The notes beneath the pieces were generated by a model. The model was not told where the DNA came from. It ran no database searches and saw only the letters and a list, made by a program, of their open reading frames with translations. This document shows, piece by piece, positions 34,778 to 42,088 of a DNA stretch of 53,063 nucleotides; the first letter of the stretch is position 1, and each line of letters starts with the position of its first letter. Location: assembly GCF_025742995.1 (NCBI RefSeq), contig NZ_JAOVQM010000009.1, positions 1 through 53,063 of the forward strand. Reading direction: 5' to 3'. Source of the DNA: Paracholeplasma manati (GTDB lineage: Bacteria > Bacillota_I > Bacilli_A > Acholeplasmatales > UBA5453). The translations under genes and the position numbers were made by a program.

Positions 34778-35314
34778 ATGACGAAACTCAACCATTGGAT
34801 CAAAATAGCCGCGATGACGGCTATTTTATGCATATCTGTATATTTGGTACCACCCATCATCGTATTTGGTGGGGTACCGTTAACCATTCAAACATTCATC
34901 ATTTTCTTAATTGCCTATTTGTTTACACCCAAAGATGCGTTATGGACATTGAGTCTGTACATCCTCATTGGTGTGATGGGTTTACCCGTTTTTTCTGGTG
35001 GTAGTAGTGGTTTAACCGCTCTGCTTGGACCCACAGGTGGGTTTTTGATGATGTTTCCCTTAGTAGCTTATTTGATTGCTAGATTTAAATCGAAAGACAA
35101 ACAAATGGCTGTGGATTTACTGGTCACCTTTGGATTTGGGATTGTATTGTTATACGCTGTCTCAGCCATTTGGTTATCCTATGTTCTATCCATGTCCTAT
35201 ATTCAAGGCATCACCCTATTACTTCCATTTGTGCCATTAGACATCTTAAAAGTGGTCATCGCACATACTGTGTACCAAAAAATGCCATCCTTATACGAAC
35301 TATCTACACATTAG
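34778..35314 (+). CDS. bioY: Biotin transporter S component BioY
   Basis: About 178 residues with six helices. GVPLTIQTFIIFLIAYLF, GVMGLPVFSGGSSGLTALLGPTGGFL are the BioY signature stretches. It captures biotin for an ECF-type importer whose ATPases and T component are not in the window. GGTGA at 34768-34772 supports ATG 34778, one base after birA ends; upstream in-frame starts lie inside birA. Together with birA this suggests the cell imports biotin. Confidence 0.92.
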   Translation: MTKLNHWIKIAAMTAILCISVYLVPPIIVFGGVPLTIQTFIIFLIAYLFTPKDALWTLSLYILIGVMGLPVFSGGSSGLTALLGPTGGFLMMFPLVAYLIARFKSKDKQMAVDLLVTFGFGIVLLYAVSAIWLSYVLSMSYIQGITLLLPFVPLDILKVVIAHTVYQKMPSLYELSTH

Positions 35315-35339
35315 GGCAACCCCCAATAAAGGAACAGTA

Positions 35340-36755
35340 ATGACTAAATTTTTACCTAAAATCATCCAAGGTGGGATGGGTGTGGGCGTGAGTTCAACAA
35401 AACTCGCCAATACCGTATCACGCGCTGGACAACTCGGTGTGGTCTCAGGGACAGCACTCGGTTTGACCTTCGCTCGAAGACTCATGCAAAAAGGCAATGA
35501 AGTCTATTTAGAAGCGATGAACCATTTCCCTTTTAAAAAAGTGATTGAAAAGATCAAAGCGAAGTTTTCAGTGAAAAGCGATCAAGACCCATTTAAAATG
35601 GTTGAAATGCCGACCATTCATCCTTCAGAAGATTTGAATGAACTCATCGTGGTAGCGAACTTTGTTGAAGTTCATTTAGCTAAAAAAGGTCACAACGGTG
35701 TCGTTGGCATAAACTTCTTAGAGAAAATCCAATTTCCTACTTTAGCATCCATTTATGGGGCTATTTTAGCGGGTGTGGATTACATTTTGATGGGTGCTGG
35801 TATTCCACATAGAATTCCGGATGTGATTAAAAAACTAACCAACCATGAAGACGCGAGTCTACCGATTAAGGTTGCCAATGAACAACAAAATGACATTGAA
35901 CTATCGACTTTTTCACCCAAAGCATTCGCCCAAGATGAAGCGTTGCCTGAACTCACCAAACCACAATTCTTAGCCATCATTGGTTCACATACGTTGGCCA
36001 ATTACTTGATGAAAAGTGAATTTGGTTCGCCTGACGGATTCGTGGTGGAATTACCTGTGGCTGGTGGGCACAATGCACCACCTCGTGGTAATTACGCACT
36101 CACTGAGTCTGGTGAACCTATTTATGGTGCGCGTGATGTGGTTGATTTTGAAGCCTTAAAAGCCATCAACAAGCCGTTTTGGTTAGCAGGTGGGTTTGGT
36201 AATCCTGATGGTCTTCAAAAAGCCCTATCTTTAGGTGCAGTAGGTATTCAAGTGGGTACAGCCTTCGCTTTTTCCAATGAATCGGGCTTTGAAGCTACTT
36301 TAAAACAACGCGTGTTACGTCAAGTGATTGAAGGAACAGTGCGTGTTAAAACCGATATCAAAGCCTCTCCAACCGGGTTCCCATTTAAAGTTGCAAGCGT
36401 TGAAGGAACATTGTCAGAAGATGATACATACGCATCGAGAAAACGTGTGTGTGATTTAGGGTATTTGCGTGAAGCATACCGTAAAGATAATGGCTCCATT
36501 GGCTATCGATGCCCATCGGAACCGGTAGAAGATTATGTCCGTAAAGGTGGCAAAGTCGAAGATACCGTGGGTCGTAAATGTTTGTGCAATGGTTTAGTGG
36601 CTGGCATTGGTTTAGGTCAAAAACGCAAAAATGGTCATGATGAATTGCCTTTGGTTACTTCAGGGGATGATTTGTTATTTTTAGGACCACTTGTTGATCT
36701 TGAATCGTATAGTTATTCAGCTGTAGATGTGTTGAACTATTTATTAAATACATAA
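35340..36755 (+). CDS. FMN-dependent nitronate monooxygenase-like protein
   Basis: 471 residues. The N-terminal two thirds are a FabK/NMO-type barrel: KIIQGGMGVGVSSTKLANTV, PVAGGHNAPPRG, WLAGGFGNPDGLQKAL and VGIQVGTAFAF. The last ~110 residues contain Cys in VCDLGYL, YRCPSEP and RKCLCNGL, which might form a metal or disulfide site. It closes the fatty acid locus, 25 bases after bioY, and a terminator follows. A detoxifying role or a second flavin reductase for acyl chains are both possible; sequence alone does not decide. Confidence 0.75.
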   Translation: MTKFLPKIIQGGMGVGVSSTKLANTVSRAGQLGVVSGTALGLTFARRLMQKGNEVYLEAMNHFPFKKVIEKIKAKFSVKSDQDPFKMVEMPTIHPSEDLNELIVVANFVEVHLAKKGHNGVVGINFLEKIQFPTLASIYGAILAGVDYILMGAGIPHRIPDVIKKLTNHEDASLPIKVANEQQNDIELSTFSPKAFAQDEALPELTKPQFLAIIGSHTLANYLMKSEFGSPDGFVVELPVAGGHNAPPRGNYALTESGEPIYGARDVVDFEALKAINKPFWLAGGFGNPDGLQKALSLGAVGIQVGTAFAFSNESGFEATLKQRVLRQVIEGTVRVKTDIKASPTGFPFKVASVEGTLSEDDTYASRKRVCDLGYLREAYRKDNGSIGYRCPSEPVEDYVRKGGKVEDTVGRKCLCNGLVAGIGLGQKRKNGHDELPLVTSGDDLLFLGPLVDLESYSYSAVDVLNYLLNT

Positions 36756-36761
36756 ATAAGC

Positions 36762-36791
36762 AAACCAATCCGAACCCTCGGATTGGTTTTA
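36762..36791 (+). terminator. Terminator closing the fatty acid locus
   Basis: A perfect 12-bp stem (36762-36773 with 36778-36789) with an ACCC loop. Its 3' arm ends in TTTT. Confidence 0.92.
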
Positions 36792-36804
36792 TGCTTTCTA
36801 TGGG

Positions 36805-36833
36805 TTTACATACCTTTCGATAACAGTTATAAT
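36805..36833 (+). promoter_or_regulatory. Promoter of the GH3 lipoprotein gene
   Basis: TTTACA, 17 bases, TATAAT. Near-consensus, giving a leader of about 60 bases. Confidence 0.8.
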
Positions 36834-36900
36834 GGTTTTGGATGTTTGTGAAATCGGTTTCCTAAACACAAACCATACGATTCAAAATTTGGGAGGATGT

Positions 36901-38730
36901 ATGAAAAAAATTATCAATTTGGTTCAAGTGATTTTATTATTGGTTGTATTGATGGCCTGTACCAACCAAAGCCCTAAAGTCATTGATGGACCTGAAGATT
37001 TTGACACCATCGAAGAAAAAGTCGAGTGGTGGATTGCTAATTTGACCTTAGATGAAAAAGCTGGTCAAATGATTCAAGCAGAAAGAATCAATAACAATAA
37101 CGGGATCTCTGTCGATGACGCAAGAAGACTCAACATCGGTTCTGTTTTAAATGGGGGTGGGAATGTGCCTGCAACCAACAATGTACCGAGTTGGTACTTG
37201 ATGTATCAATCGTATTATCAAGCCTCGATTACCAGTTCTTCAGGTATCCCATTGATTTACGGGGTAGATGCGGTGCATGGTCATGGGAACTTACAAAACG
37301 CGACGATTTTCCCACACAACATTGGGTTAGCTGCTGCGAACAACCCAGAGCTTATGAGAGCGATTGGTGAAGTCACAGCTTATGAAATCGCACAAACTGG
37401 ACTCACGTATAATTTTTCACCTTCACTCGGTATCATTAAAGACAAAAGATGGGGTAGAACCTATGAAACCTTTGGTGAAAACCCTGCCGTTCCGATGAAT
37501 TTGATTGGACCTTACATTGAAGGCTTACAAACCTATGGGATCGCAGCCTCTGCGAAACACTTTGTGGGTGATGGATACACCACGTATGGGACGGGTTTAG
37601 GGGGTAAATTAGACCGCGGAAACGCGACGATTACACTCGATGATTTAGAAAATATTCATTTACCGTTATACCGAGAAGCCATTGAAGCTGGGGTTAAAAC
37701 CATCATGGTTTCTTACAGCAGTTTAAATGGATTACAAATGCATGAGAATGCCCACATGATTACCGATGTTTTAAAAGGTGAAATGGGCTTTAAGGGGTTT
37801 GTTATATCGGATTATAACGGGATTGATAATATCGCAGAGAATGGTTTTGAACAGAAGGTAGCAGCAGCCATTAATGCTGGCATCGATATGCTGATGCAAC
37901 CCCATAATTTTGAAGACACCATCGCAGCGATCAAAATCGGTGTTCAAACCGGTGATATCCCAATGGCACGCATCGATGACGCGGTATCGCGTATATTAAC
38001 CGTAAAATATGAATTGGGTTTATTTGAAACCAAAGAACGACTTGCAGCGGATTTAAGAAACGCCGAGAGTCTAGCAGTCGCCAGACAAGCGGTAAGAGAA
38101 TCCTTAGTATTATTAAAGAACGAACAAAATGTATTGCCATTATCGAAAGATATGGATTTATTAGTCGTCGGTCAAGGGTCAAACAACATTGGTATCCAAT
38201 CTGGTGGTTGGACCATGACGTGGCAAGGCAGTGACAATTTAAACATTGCGGGCACTTCCATATTAAAAGCGTTTAGGGAATCCACCTCTGGACAAATCTA
38301 TACCAATATGGCCGATGTTGATAAAGCAGATGCGATTGTCTTGGTGATATCCGAAAGACCACACGCTGAAATGATGGGTGATTCTGTAGGATTATCCTTA
38401 ATCGACGATACAGGCTACCCTCAAAACCTCACCTGGATCAACCAAGTTAAAAACACAGGTAAGCCAGTCATCGCCATTATGTTGTCATCCAAACCACTCT
38501 TAGTGACAGATTACATTGACGGGTTCGATGCGTTTGTAATGGCATTCCTACCTGGCACTGAAGGGGCTGGGATTACCGATGTCTTATACGGGGATTATAA
38601 CTTTGTTGGGAAACTCCCTTATACCTATCCACTCAATGCGTCACAAGCAGCAGATACGATGTTAAATCCAAATTATAACCCTGAAGATTATCTGTTCCCA
38701 TATGGGTATGGGTTAACCTACTCCAATTAA
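36901..38730 (+). CDS. GH3 glycoside hydrolase lipoprotein (beta-glucosidase type)
   Basis: 609 residues. The lipobox VLMAC (Cys20) anchors it outside the membrane. The GH3 TIM barrel has YGVDAVHGHGN, RWGRTYETFGENP, AAKHFVGDG (Lys219-His220) and the nucleophile Asp304 in GFVISDYNG. A second alpha/beta sandwich domain with LPLSKDMDLLVVGQGS and a C-terminal YGYGLTYSN complete the two-domain form. It would cleave beta-glucosides or short glucans outside the cell. GGGAGG precedes ATG 36901; a longer upstream frame starts within the promoter and is rejected. Confidence 0.9.
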   Translation: MKKIINLVQVILLLVVLMACTNQSPKVIDGPEDFDTIEEKVEWWIANLTLDEKAGQMIQAERINNNNGISVDDARRLNIGSVLNGGGNVPATNNVPSWYLMYQSYYQASITSSSGIPLIYGVDAVHGHGNLQNATIFPHNIGLAAANNPELMRAIGEVTAYEIAQTGLTYNFSPSLGIIKDKRWGRTYETFGENPAVPMNLIGPYIEGLQTYGIAASAKHFVGDGYTTYGTGLGGKLDRGNATITLDDLENIHLPLYREAIEAGVKTIMVSYSSLNGLQMHENAHMITDVLKGEMGFKGFVISDYNGIDNIAENGFEQKVAAAINAGIDMLMQPHNFEDTIAAIKIGVQTGDIPMARIDDAVSRILTVKYELGLFETKERLAADLRNAESLAVARQAVRESLVLLKNEQNVLPLSKDMDLLVVGQGSNNIGIQSGGWTMTWQGSDNLNIAGTSILKAFRESTSGQIYTNMADVDKADAIVLVISERPHAEMMGDSVGLSLIDDTGYPQNLTWINQVKNTGKPVIAIMLSSKPLLVTDYIDGFDAFVMAFLPGTEGAGITDVLYGDYNFVGKLPYTYPLNASQAADTMLNPNYNPEDYLFPYGYGLTYSN

Positions 38731-38753
38731 ACCATTTTATAATCATTCTAAAG

Positions 38754-38776
38754 AGTCCGAATAATCGGACTTTTTT
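38754..38776 (+). terminator. Terminator after the GH3 gene
   Basis: AGTCCGA/TCGGACT stem with ATAA loop and six T residues. Confidence 0.92.
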
Positions 38777-38878
38777 GTTCTATTTATCATCGTTTTTTGG
38801 CGTTATTATGATGAAACCGTTATCATTGCAATTATATGTAAAACTTCTAAATTAGTGTCTATTATTTATATAATCTTA

Positions 38879-38913
38879 TGATACAATGAGGGTGTAATTT
38901 ACGATACATTACA
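38879..38913 (+). promoter_or_regulatory. Hydrogenase operon promoter and dyad
   Basis: TGATACAAT (38879-38887) is an extended -10; a TATAAT also lies at 38869. Directly downstream, TGTAAT (38893-38898) and ATTACA (38908-38913) form an inverted repeat with 9 bases between, touching the GGAG ribosome site. The site does not match the Rex consensus. Confidence 0.5.
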
Positions 38914-38921
38914 GGAGAAAA

Positions 38922-39419
38922 ATGAATATGAAAGACCACATTTGTCAAGAAAAGCTCAACCTTTTTTATGCTAGAATGGCGGAAAACAAGCAAAAACCGG
39001 GACCGCTCATGCCAACACTGCATGATGCTCAAACCATTTTTGGTTATATTCCTTTAACCATTCAAAAGATCATTTCTGAAGAACTTGGTGAAAGCATCGC
39101 CAAGATCAATGGTGTTGTCACCTTTTATGGCAACTTTTCTGTTACACCTAAAGGCGAACATACCGTTTCTGTTTGTTTAGGCACCGCTTGTTATGTCAGG
39201 GGTTCTAAGAACATCATGGAAACATTAGAAAACGAACTCAAAATCAAAGAAAAAGAAACCACCCCAGATGGCGAAATCACGTTGGTGGCGACCCGTTGTA
39301 TTGGTGCCTGTGGCTTAGCACCGGTTTTTTCTGTAGACGGTGCGATTCACGGGAACGCCAACGTCTCTAAGGTCAAAGACATCATCAAAGAACTCAAGGA
39401 AGCCCATCATGAAGCTTAA
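38922..39419 (+). CDS. hydC: HydC/NuoE-like [2Fe-2S] subunit of NADH-type hydrogenase
   Basis: 165 residues, thioredoxin-like ferredoxin. After a helical N-terminus (MPTLHDAQTIFGYIPLTIQ) come the four cluster cysteines in SVCLGTACYVRG and ATRCIGACGLAP. It is the small electron-transfer subunit that pairs with HydB. First gene of the hydrogenase operon, with GGAG as ribosome site; ATG 38928 is a possible alternative. It overlaps the next gene by 11 bases. Confidence 0.93.
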   Translation: MNMKDHICQEKLNLFYARMAENKQKPGPLMPTLHDAQTIFGYIPLTIQKIISEELGESIAKINGVVTFYGNFSVTPKGEHTVSVCLGTACYVRGSKNIMETLENELKIKEKETTPDGEITLVATRCIGACGLAPVFSVDGAIHGNANVSKVKDIIKELKEAHHEA

Positions 39420-39792
39420 TGAACTCATGGGTTTGATGGCAGCGAAAAGCTATACACCATCACTGATGAAAGACAAAGAAATCAACTTTGCTTTTTGTTC
39501 CGATTTGATGAGCGATGCCTTGGTCATCATGAATTCTGTGAAAGACCCAACCATCCTCGAACATACCATCCTAATCACTGGATTGGCCACCCAACAATCG
39601 ATTCGAACTGCAGAGATGCTCGATGTCGATGTGGTTTTATTGGTCAGAGGTAAAATTCCCTCTGAAAAAGTGATTTTACTGGCACATGAAGCGCAAGTGA
39701 TGTTGTTATCAACCGATACCACGATGTTCAATGCGAGTGGGATTTTGTTTGAAAAAGGCATCCGCGGCGTTAAATATAACATCCAATGGTAA
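39409..39792 (+). CDS. DRTGG-domain protein, first copy
   Basis: 127 residues. LLVRGKIPSEKVILLAHEAQVMLLSTDTT follows the DRTGG domain pattern (first part VRGKIPSEKVILLAHE), a small alpha/beta regulatory domain seen next to CBS and kinase domains. Ligand unknown. AAGGAAG upstream supports ATG 39409. It is sandwiched between hydC and an ATPase, with overlaps on both sides, so a role in controlling or assembling the hydrogenase is likely by context only. Confidence 0.75.
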   Translation: MKLNELMGLMAAKSYTPSLMKDKEINFAFCSDLMSDALVIMNSVKDPTILEHTILITGLATQQSIRTAEMLDVDVVLLVRGKIPSEKVILLAHEAQVMLLSTDTTMFNASGILFEKGIRGVKYNIQW

Positions 39793-40211
39793 AAGAACAT
39801 CAAATCATAGCTGGCAACTTTGATTTGGCAGGTAGGGCGTCCTCTGACCTCAAACGACTGCTCAAATCGATGGCCACTTACCCTCGATTGTATGTCAATC
39901 GTGTCTGTTCCGCTTCCTATGAAGCTGAAATCAATATCGTCATCCACTCCGTCGGTGGGTATATGACTTATGAAGTCAATGAAGCTAACATAGAACTGAA
40001 TTTTTTTGACGATGGTCCTGGGATTCCAGACATCGAATTAGCGATGAAAAAAGGGTATTCAACGGCGAGTCAAATTGCCCATTTGAATGGATTTGGCGCG
40101 GGGATGGGACTCAATAATATCAAAGAGCTCTCCGACCGACTTACCATCCATTCAACCCCACGAGGGACCCACTTAAAAATGATCTTTACGATAGGTGAAC
40201 GCGATGCCTAA
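39786..40211 (+). CDS. RsbW-like HATPase (anti-sigma-type ATP-binding protein)
   Basis: 141 residues, a lone GHKL ATP-binding domain. The N box region is EAEINIVIHSVGG, the G1 box FFDDGPGIPDIELAM and the G2 box GFGAGMGLNNIKELSD. It resembles serine/threonine kinases of the RsbW/SpoIIAB type, but the usual STAS partner is absent; the flanking DRTGG proteins are candidate partners. It overlaps the genes on both sides. Confidence 0.8.
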   Translation: MVKEHQIIAGNFDLAGRASSDLKRLLKSMATYPRLYVNRVCSASYEAEINIVIHSVGGYMTYEVNEANIELNFFDDGPGIPDIELAMKKGYSTASQIAHLNGFGAGMGLNNIKELSDRLTIHSTPRGTHLKMIFTIGERDA

Positions 40212-40539
40212 ATTATCCATTCTCCTTGAAAATACACACTATACGATTTTAAACCCAAATCTTGAAGACCGCGTTTTTACAGGGGTTTACGCAACCGATT
40301 TATTATCGACAGCGATTAAACACATGAAACCAGACATGGCGCTCATCACTTTGATTTCAACGAACTCAACGCTGAATCTAGCCATGATGGTGGATTTCAA
40401 TGTCATCATTTTGACAAAGGATGCAGAAGTAACGGAATCCTTTATCCAAAAAGCGACTTTAGAAGACATCACCTTAGTTAAAACCGATTATCTAACCCAT
40501 GAAGTCATCATTGACCTGGTGAAACGAGGTCTCTTATGA
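40204..40539 (+). CDS. DRTGG-domain protein, second copy
   Basis: 111 residues. IILTKDAEVTESFIQKATLE and LVKTDYLTHEVIIDLVKRG match the same fold as the gene two positions upstream, with low identity to it. AGGTGA at 40193-40198 supports ATG 40204 rather than GTG 40195. It overlaps the PHP gene by 4 bases. Confidence 0.7.
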   Translation: MPKLSILLENTHYTILNPNLEDRVFTGVYATDLLSTAIKHMKPDMALITLISTNSTLNLAMMVDFNVIILTKDAEVTESFIQKATLEDITLVKTDYLTHEVIIDLVKRGLL

Positions 40540-41213
40540 CCTATGCGTATGATTTACACATCCACAGCGTTTTATCCCCGTGTGGTGATGTCTTAATGAC
40601 ACCCAACAACATCTTTAATATGGCAACTTTAAAAGGCTTGGACATCATCGCCATCACCGACCACAATTCGTTAAAACAATTGAAGGTGTGTCATGAGCTA
40701 TCTCAAAGCTATGATTTGTTGTTTATCCCAGGGGTAGAAATCACCGTGAAAGAAGACTTTGACGTCTTGTGTTACTTTAAACACATCGACGACGCGTTGG
40801 CTTTTGACCTTTTACTCGAACAAGCTTTACCGAAAATCATGAATCAACCAGAACAATTCGGTGAGCAATACATCTGTGATATCCATGATGATTTTGTGGC
40901 AGAAGCACCATACTTGCTCATTAATCCTATTGAATGGACTCTACAAGAACTCATCGAAAATCTAAAAGCATTTCCACACATCTTAATCTATGCACACCTC
41001 GACAAAAAGAGTCGTAGTGGTAAAGATTATGTCGATCGATACACACTCGATGGCATTGAATTCATAAATCCCGAATTAAAGCAGGCAAAAAATCATTTTA
41101 AAAATAGCGATGCCCATCAAATCATCGATATATCAGAACGGACAGAACACAATCAAATCGAACTCGATGAATTAACGATAGAAGCATTCTTTAGGTATTT
41201 CCATCATGACTAA
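40536..41213 (+). CDS. PHP-domain phosphoesterase
   Basis: 225 residues. The metal-binding motifs of the PHP superfamily are clear: YDLHIHSVLSPCGD, AITDHNS, FIPGVEITVKED, ILIYAHLDKKSR and NSDAHQIIDI. These enzymes use two or three metals to cleave phosphate esters of nucleotides or small molecules. Substrate unknown. In this operon it may remove a signal or a phosphate related to the neighbouring ATPases. Confidence 0.85.
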   Translation: MTYAYDLHIHSVLSPCGDVLMTPNNIFNMATLKGLDIIAITDHNSLKQLKVCHELSQSYDLLFIPGVEITVKEDFDVLCYFKHIDDALAFDLLLEQALPKIMNQPEQFGEQYICDIHDDFVAEAPYLLINPIEWTLQELIENLKAFPHILIYAHLDKKSRSGKDYVDRYTLDGIEFINPELKQAKNHFKNSDAHQIIDISERTEHNQIELDELTIEAFFRYFHHD

Positions 41214-41730
41214 ATTCACCGATTACTTATATGATTTGATTCAAAATTCGATTGATGCGAAAGCGTCAAACATCGAATTGCACATGAAGCATCAAGGGTT
41301 ATTACGCGTCACCATCCAAGACAATGGCGTTGGGATGGATGAAGCCACCTTGATGAAAGTCAAAACATTCAGTTATTCTTCAAGAAAAACAAGAACAGTG
41401 GGATTAGGCCTTTCCCTGATCCACGATTTAACGATTCAAACGAATGGTTACTTTGAAATCACATCCAAATTGGGTGTGGGGACAACCTTATCTTTAGGCT
41501 TTGATGATCAACACATCGATTTTCCAGAGATGGGTGATATTTCGGCATTGATTGCAGATTTATACATGCATCAAGGGGTCCAAAACCTAATATTCAGCTT
41601 TGATGATTTTAGACTGGATTTCGAATCATTAGGACTCAATCAAACCATCAAAACGTATCGACAAAGAAACCAATTATACAATTACGTTCAAGAAAAATTA
41701 ATAGAGGTGGCAAATGAAAACACTAGATGA
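41206..41730 (+). CDS. Second GHKL ATPase (MutL/kinase-like fold)
   Basis: 174 residues. The N box is YDLIQNSIDAKAS, the style of MutL/Hsp90-type ATPases, followed by QDNGVGMDEATLMK and GLGLSLIHDL. About 70 residues follow the ATP domain without known motif. It differs clearly from the RsbW-like protein three genes upstream, so the operon holds two distinct ATP-binding modules. It overlaps genes on both sides. Confidence 0.78.
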   Translation: MTKFTDYLYDLIQNSIDAKASNIELHMKHQGLLRVTIQDNGVGMDEATLMKVKTFSYSSRKTRTVGLGLSLIHDLTIQTNGYFEITSKLGVGTTLSLGFDDQHIDFPEMGDISALIADLYMHQGVQNLIFSFDDFRLDFESLGLNQTIKTYRQRNQLYNYVQEKLIEVANENTR

Positions 41731-42085
41731 ACTCAAGCAGTTACGTGATGAATCCTTAAAAAAGATGACGATGCGTTATCAAAAGGATGGCTTTAGAATT
41801 CAAGTTGGGATGGGTACCTGTGGCATCGCCAGTGGTGCGAGACCGATTTTGAATGCTTTTTTAGAACAAATCGAACTCAGTGAATTGAAAAATGTGACGG
41901 TAACCCAAGTGGGATGCATGGGTGAATGTGCCCATGAACCGATGGCTGAGATCATCGACGAATCAGGACAATCTTACATTTATTGTGCACTCACGATTCC
42001 GATGGTCAGACAAATTGTCGAAAGACACATTGTGAACCATCAACCGATCACGAAATATTTACTCTCCGAAAGAAAGGACAAATAA
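41714..42085 (+). CDS. HndB-like [2Fe-2S] thioredoxin-fold protein
   Basis: 123 residues. VGMGTCGIASGARPIL and VGCMGECAHEP hold the cysteines of a thioredoxin-like ferredoxin as in HndB of NADP-reducing hydrogenases; as in that family the first site shows one Cys where NuoE has two. It should be an additional electron carrier or assembly factor. ATG 41714 overlaps the ATPase gene by 17 bases, and hydB follows after 3. Confidence 0.82.
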   Translation: MKTLDELKQLRDESLKKMTMRYQKDGFRIQVGMGTCGIASGARPILNAFLEQIELSELKNVTVTQVGCMGECAHEPMAEIIDESGQSYIYCALTIPMVRQIVERHIVNHQPITKYLLSERKDK

Positions 42086-42088
42086 ACG

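Noticed and set aside
36832-36900. Upstream in-frame start for the GH3 gene
   Set aside because: It begins inside the TATAAT promoter element and would hide the lipoprotein signal; ATG 36901 has a strong ribosome site.
38893-38913. Rex operator at the hydrogenase promoter
   Set aside because: The dyad TGTAAT/ATTACA does not match the TTGTGAA/TTCACAA-type consensus; kept only as an unknown dyad.
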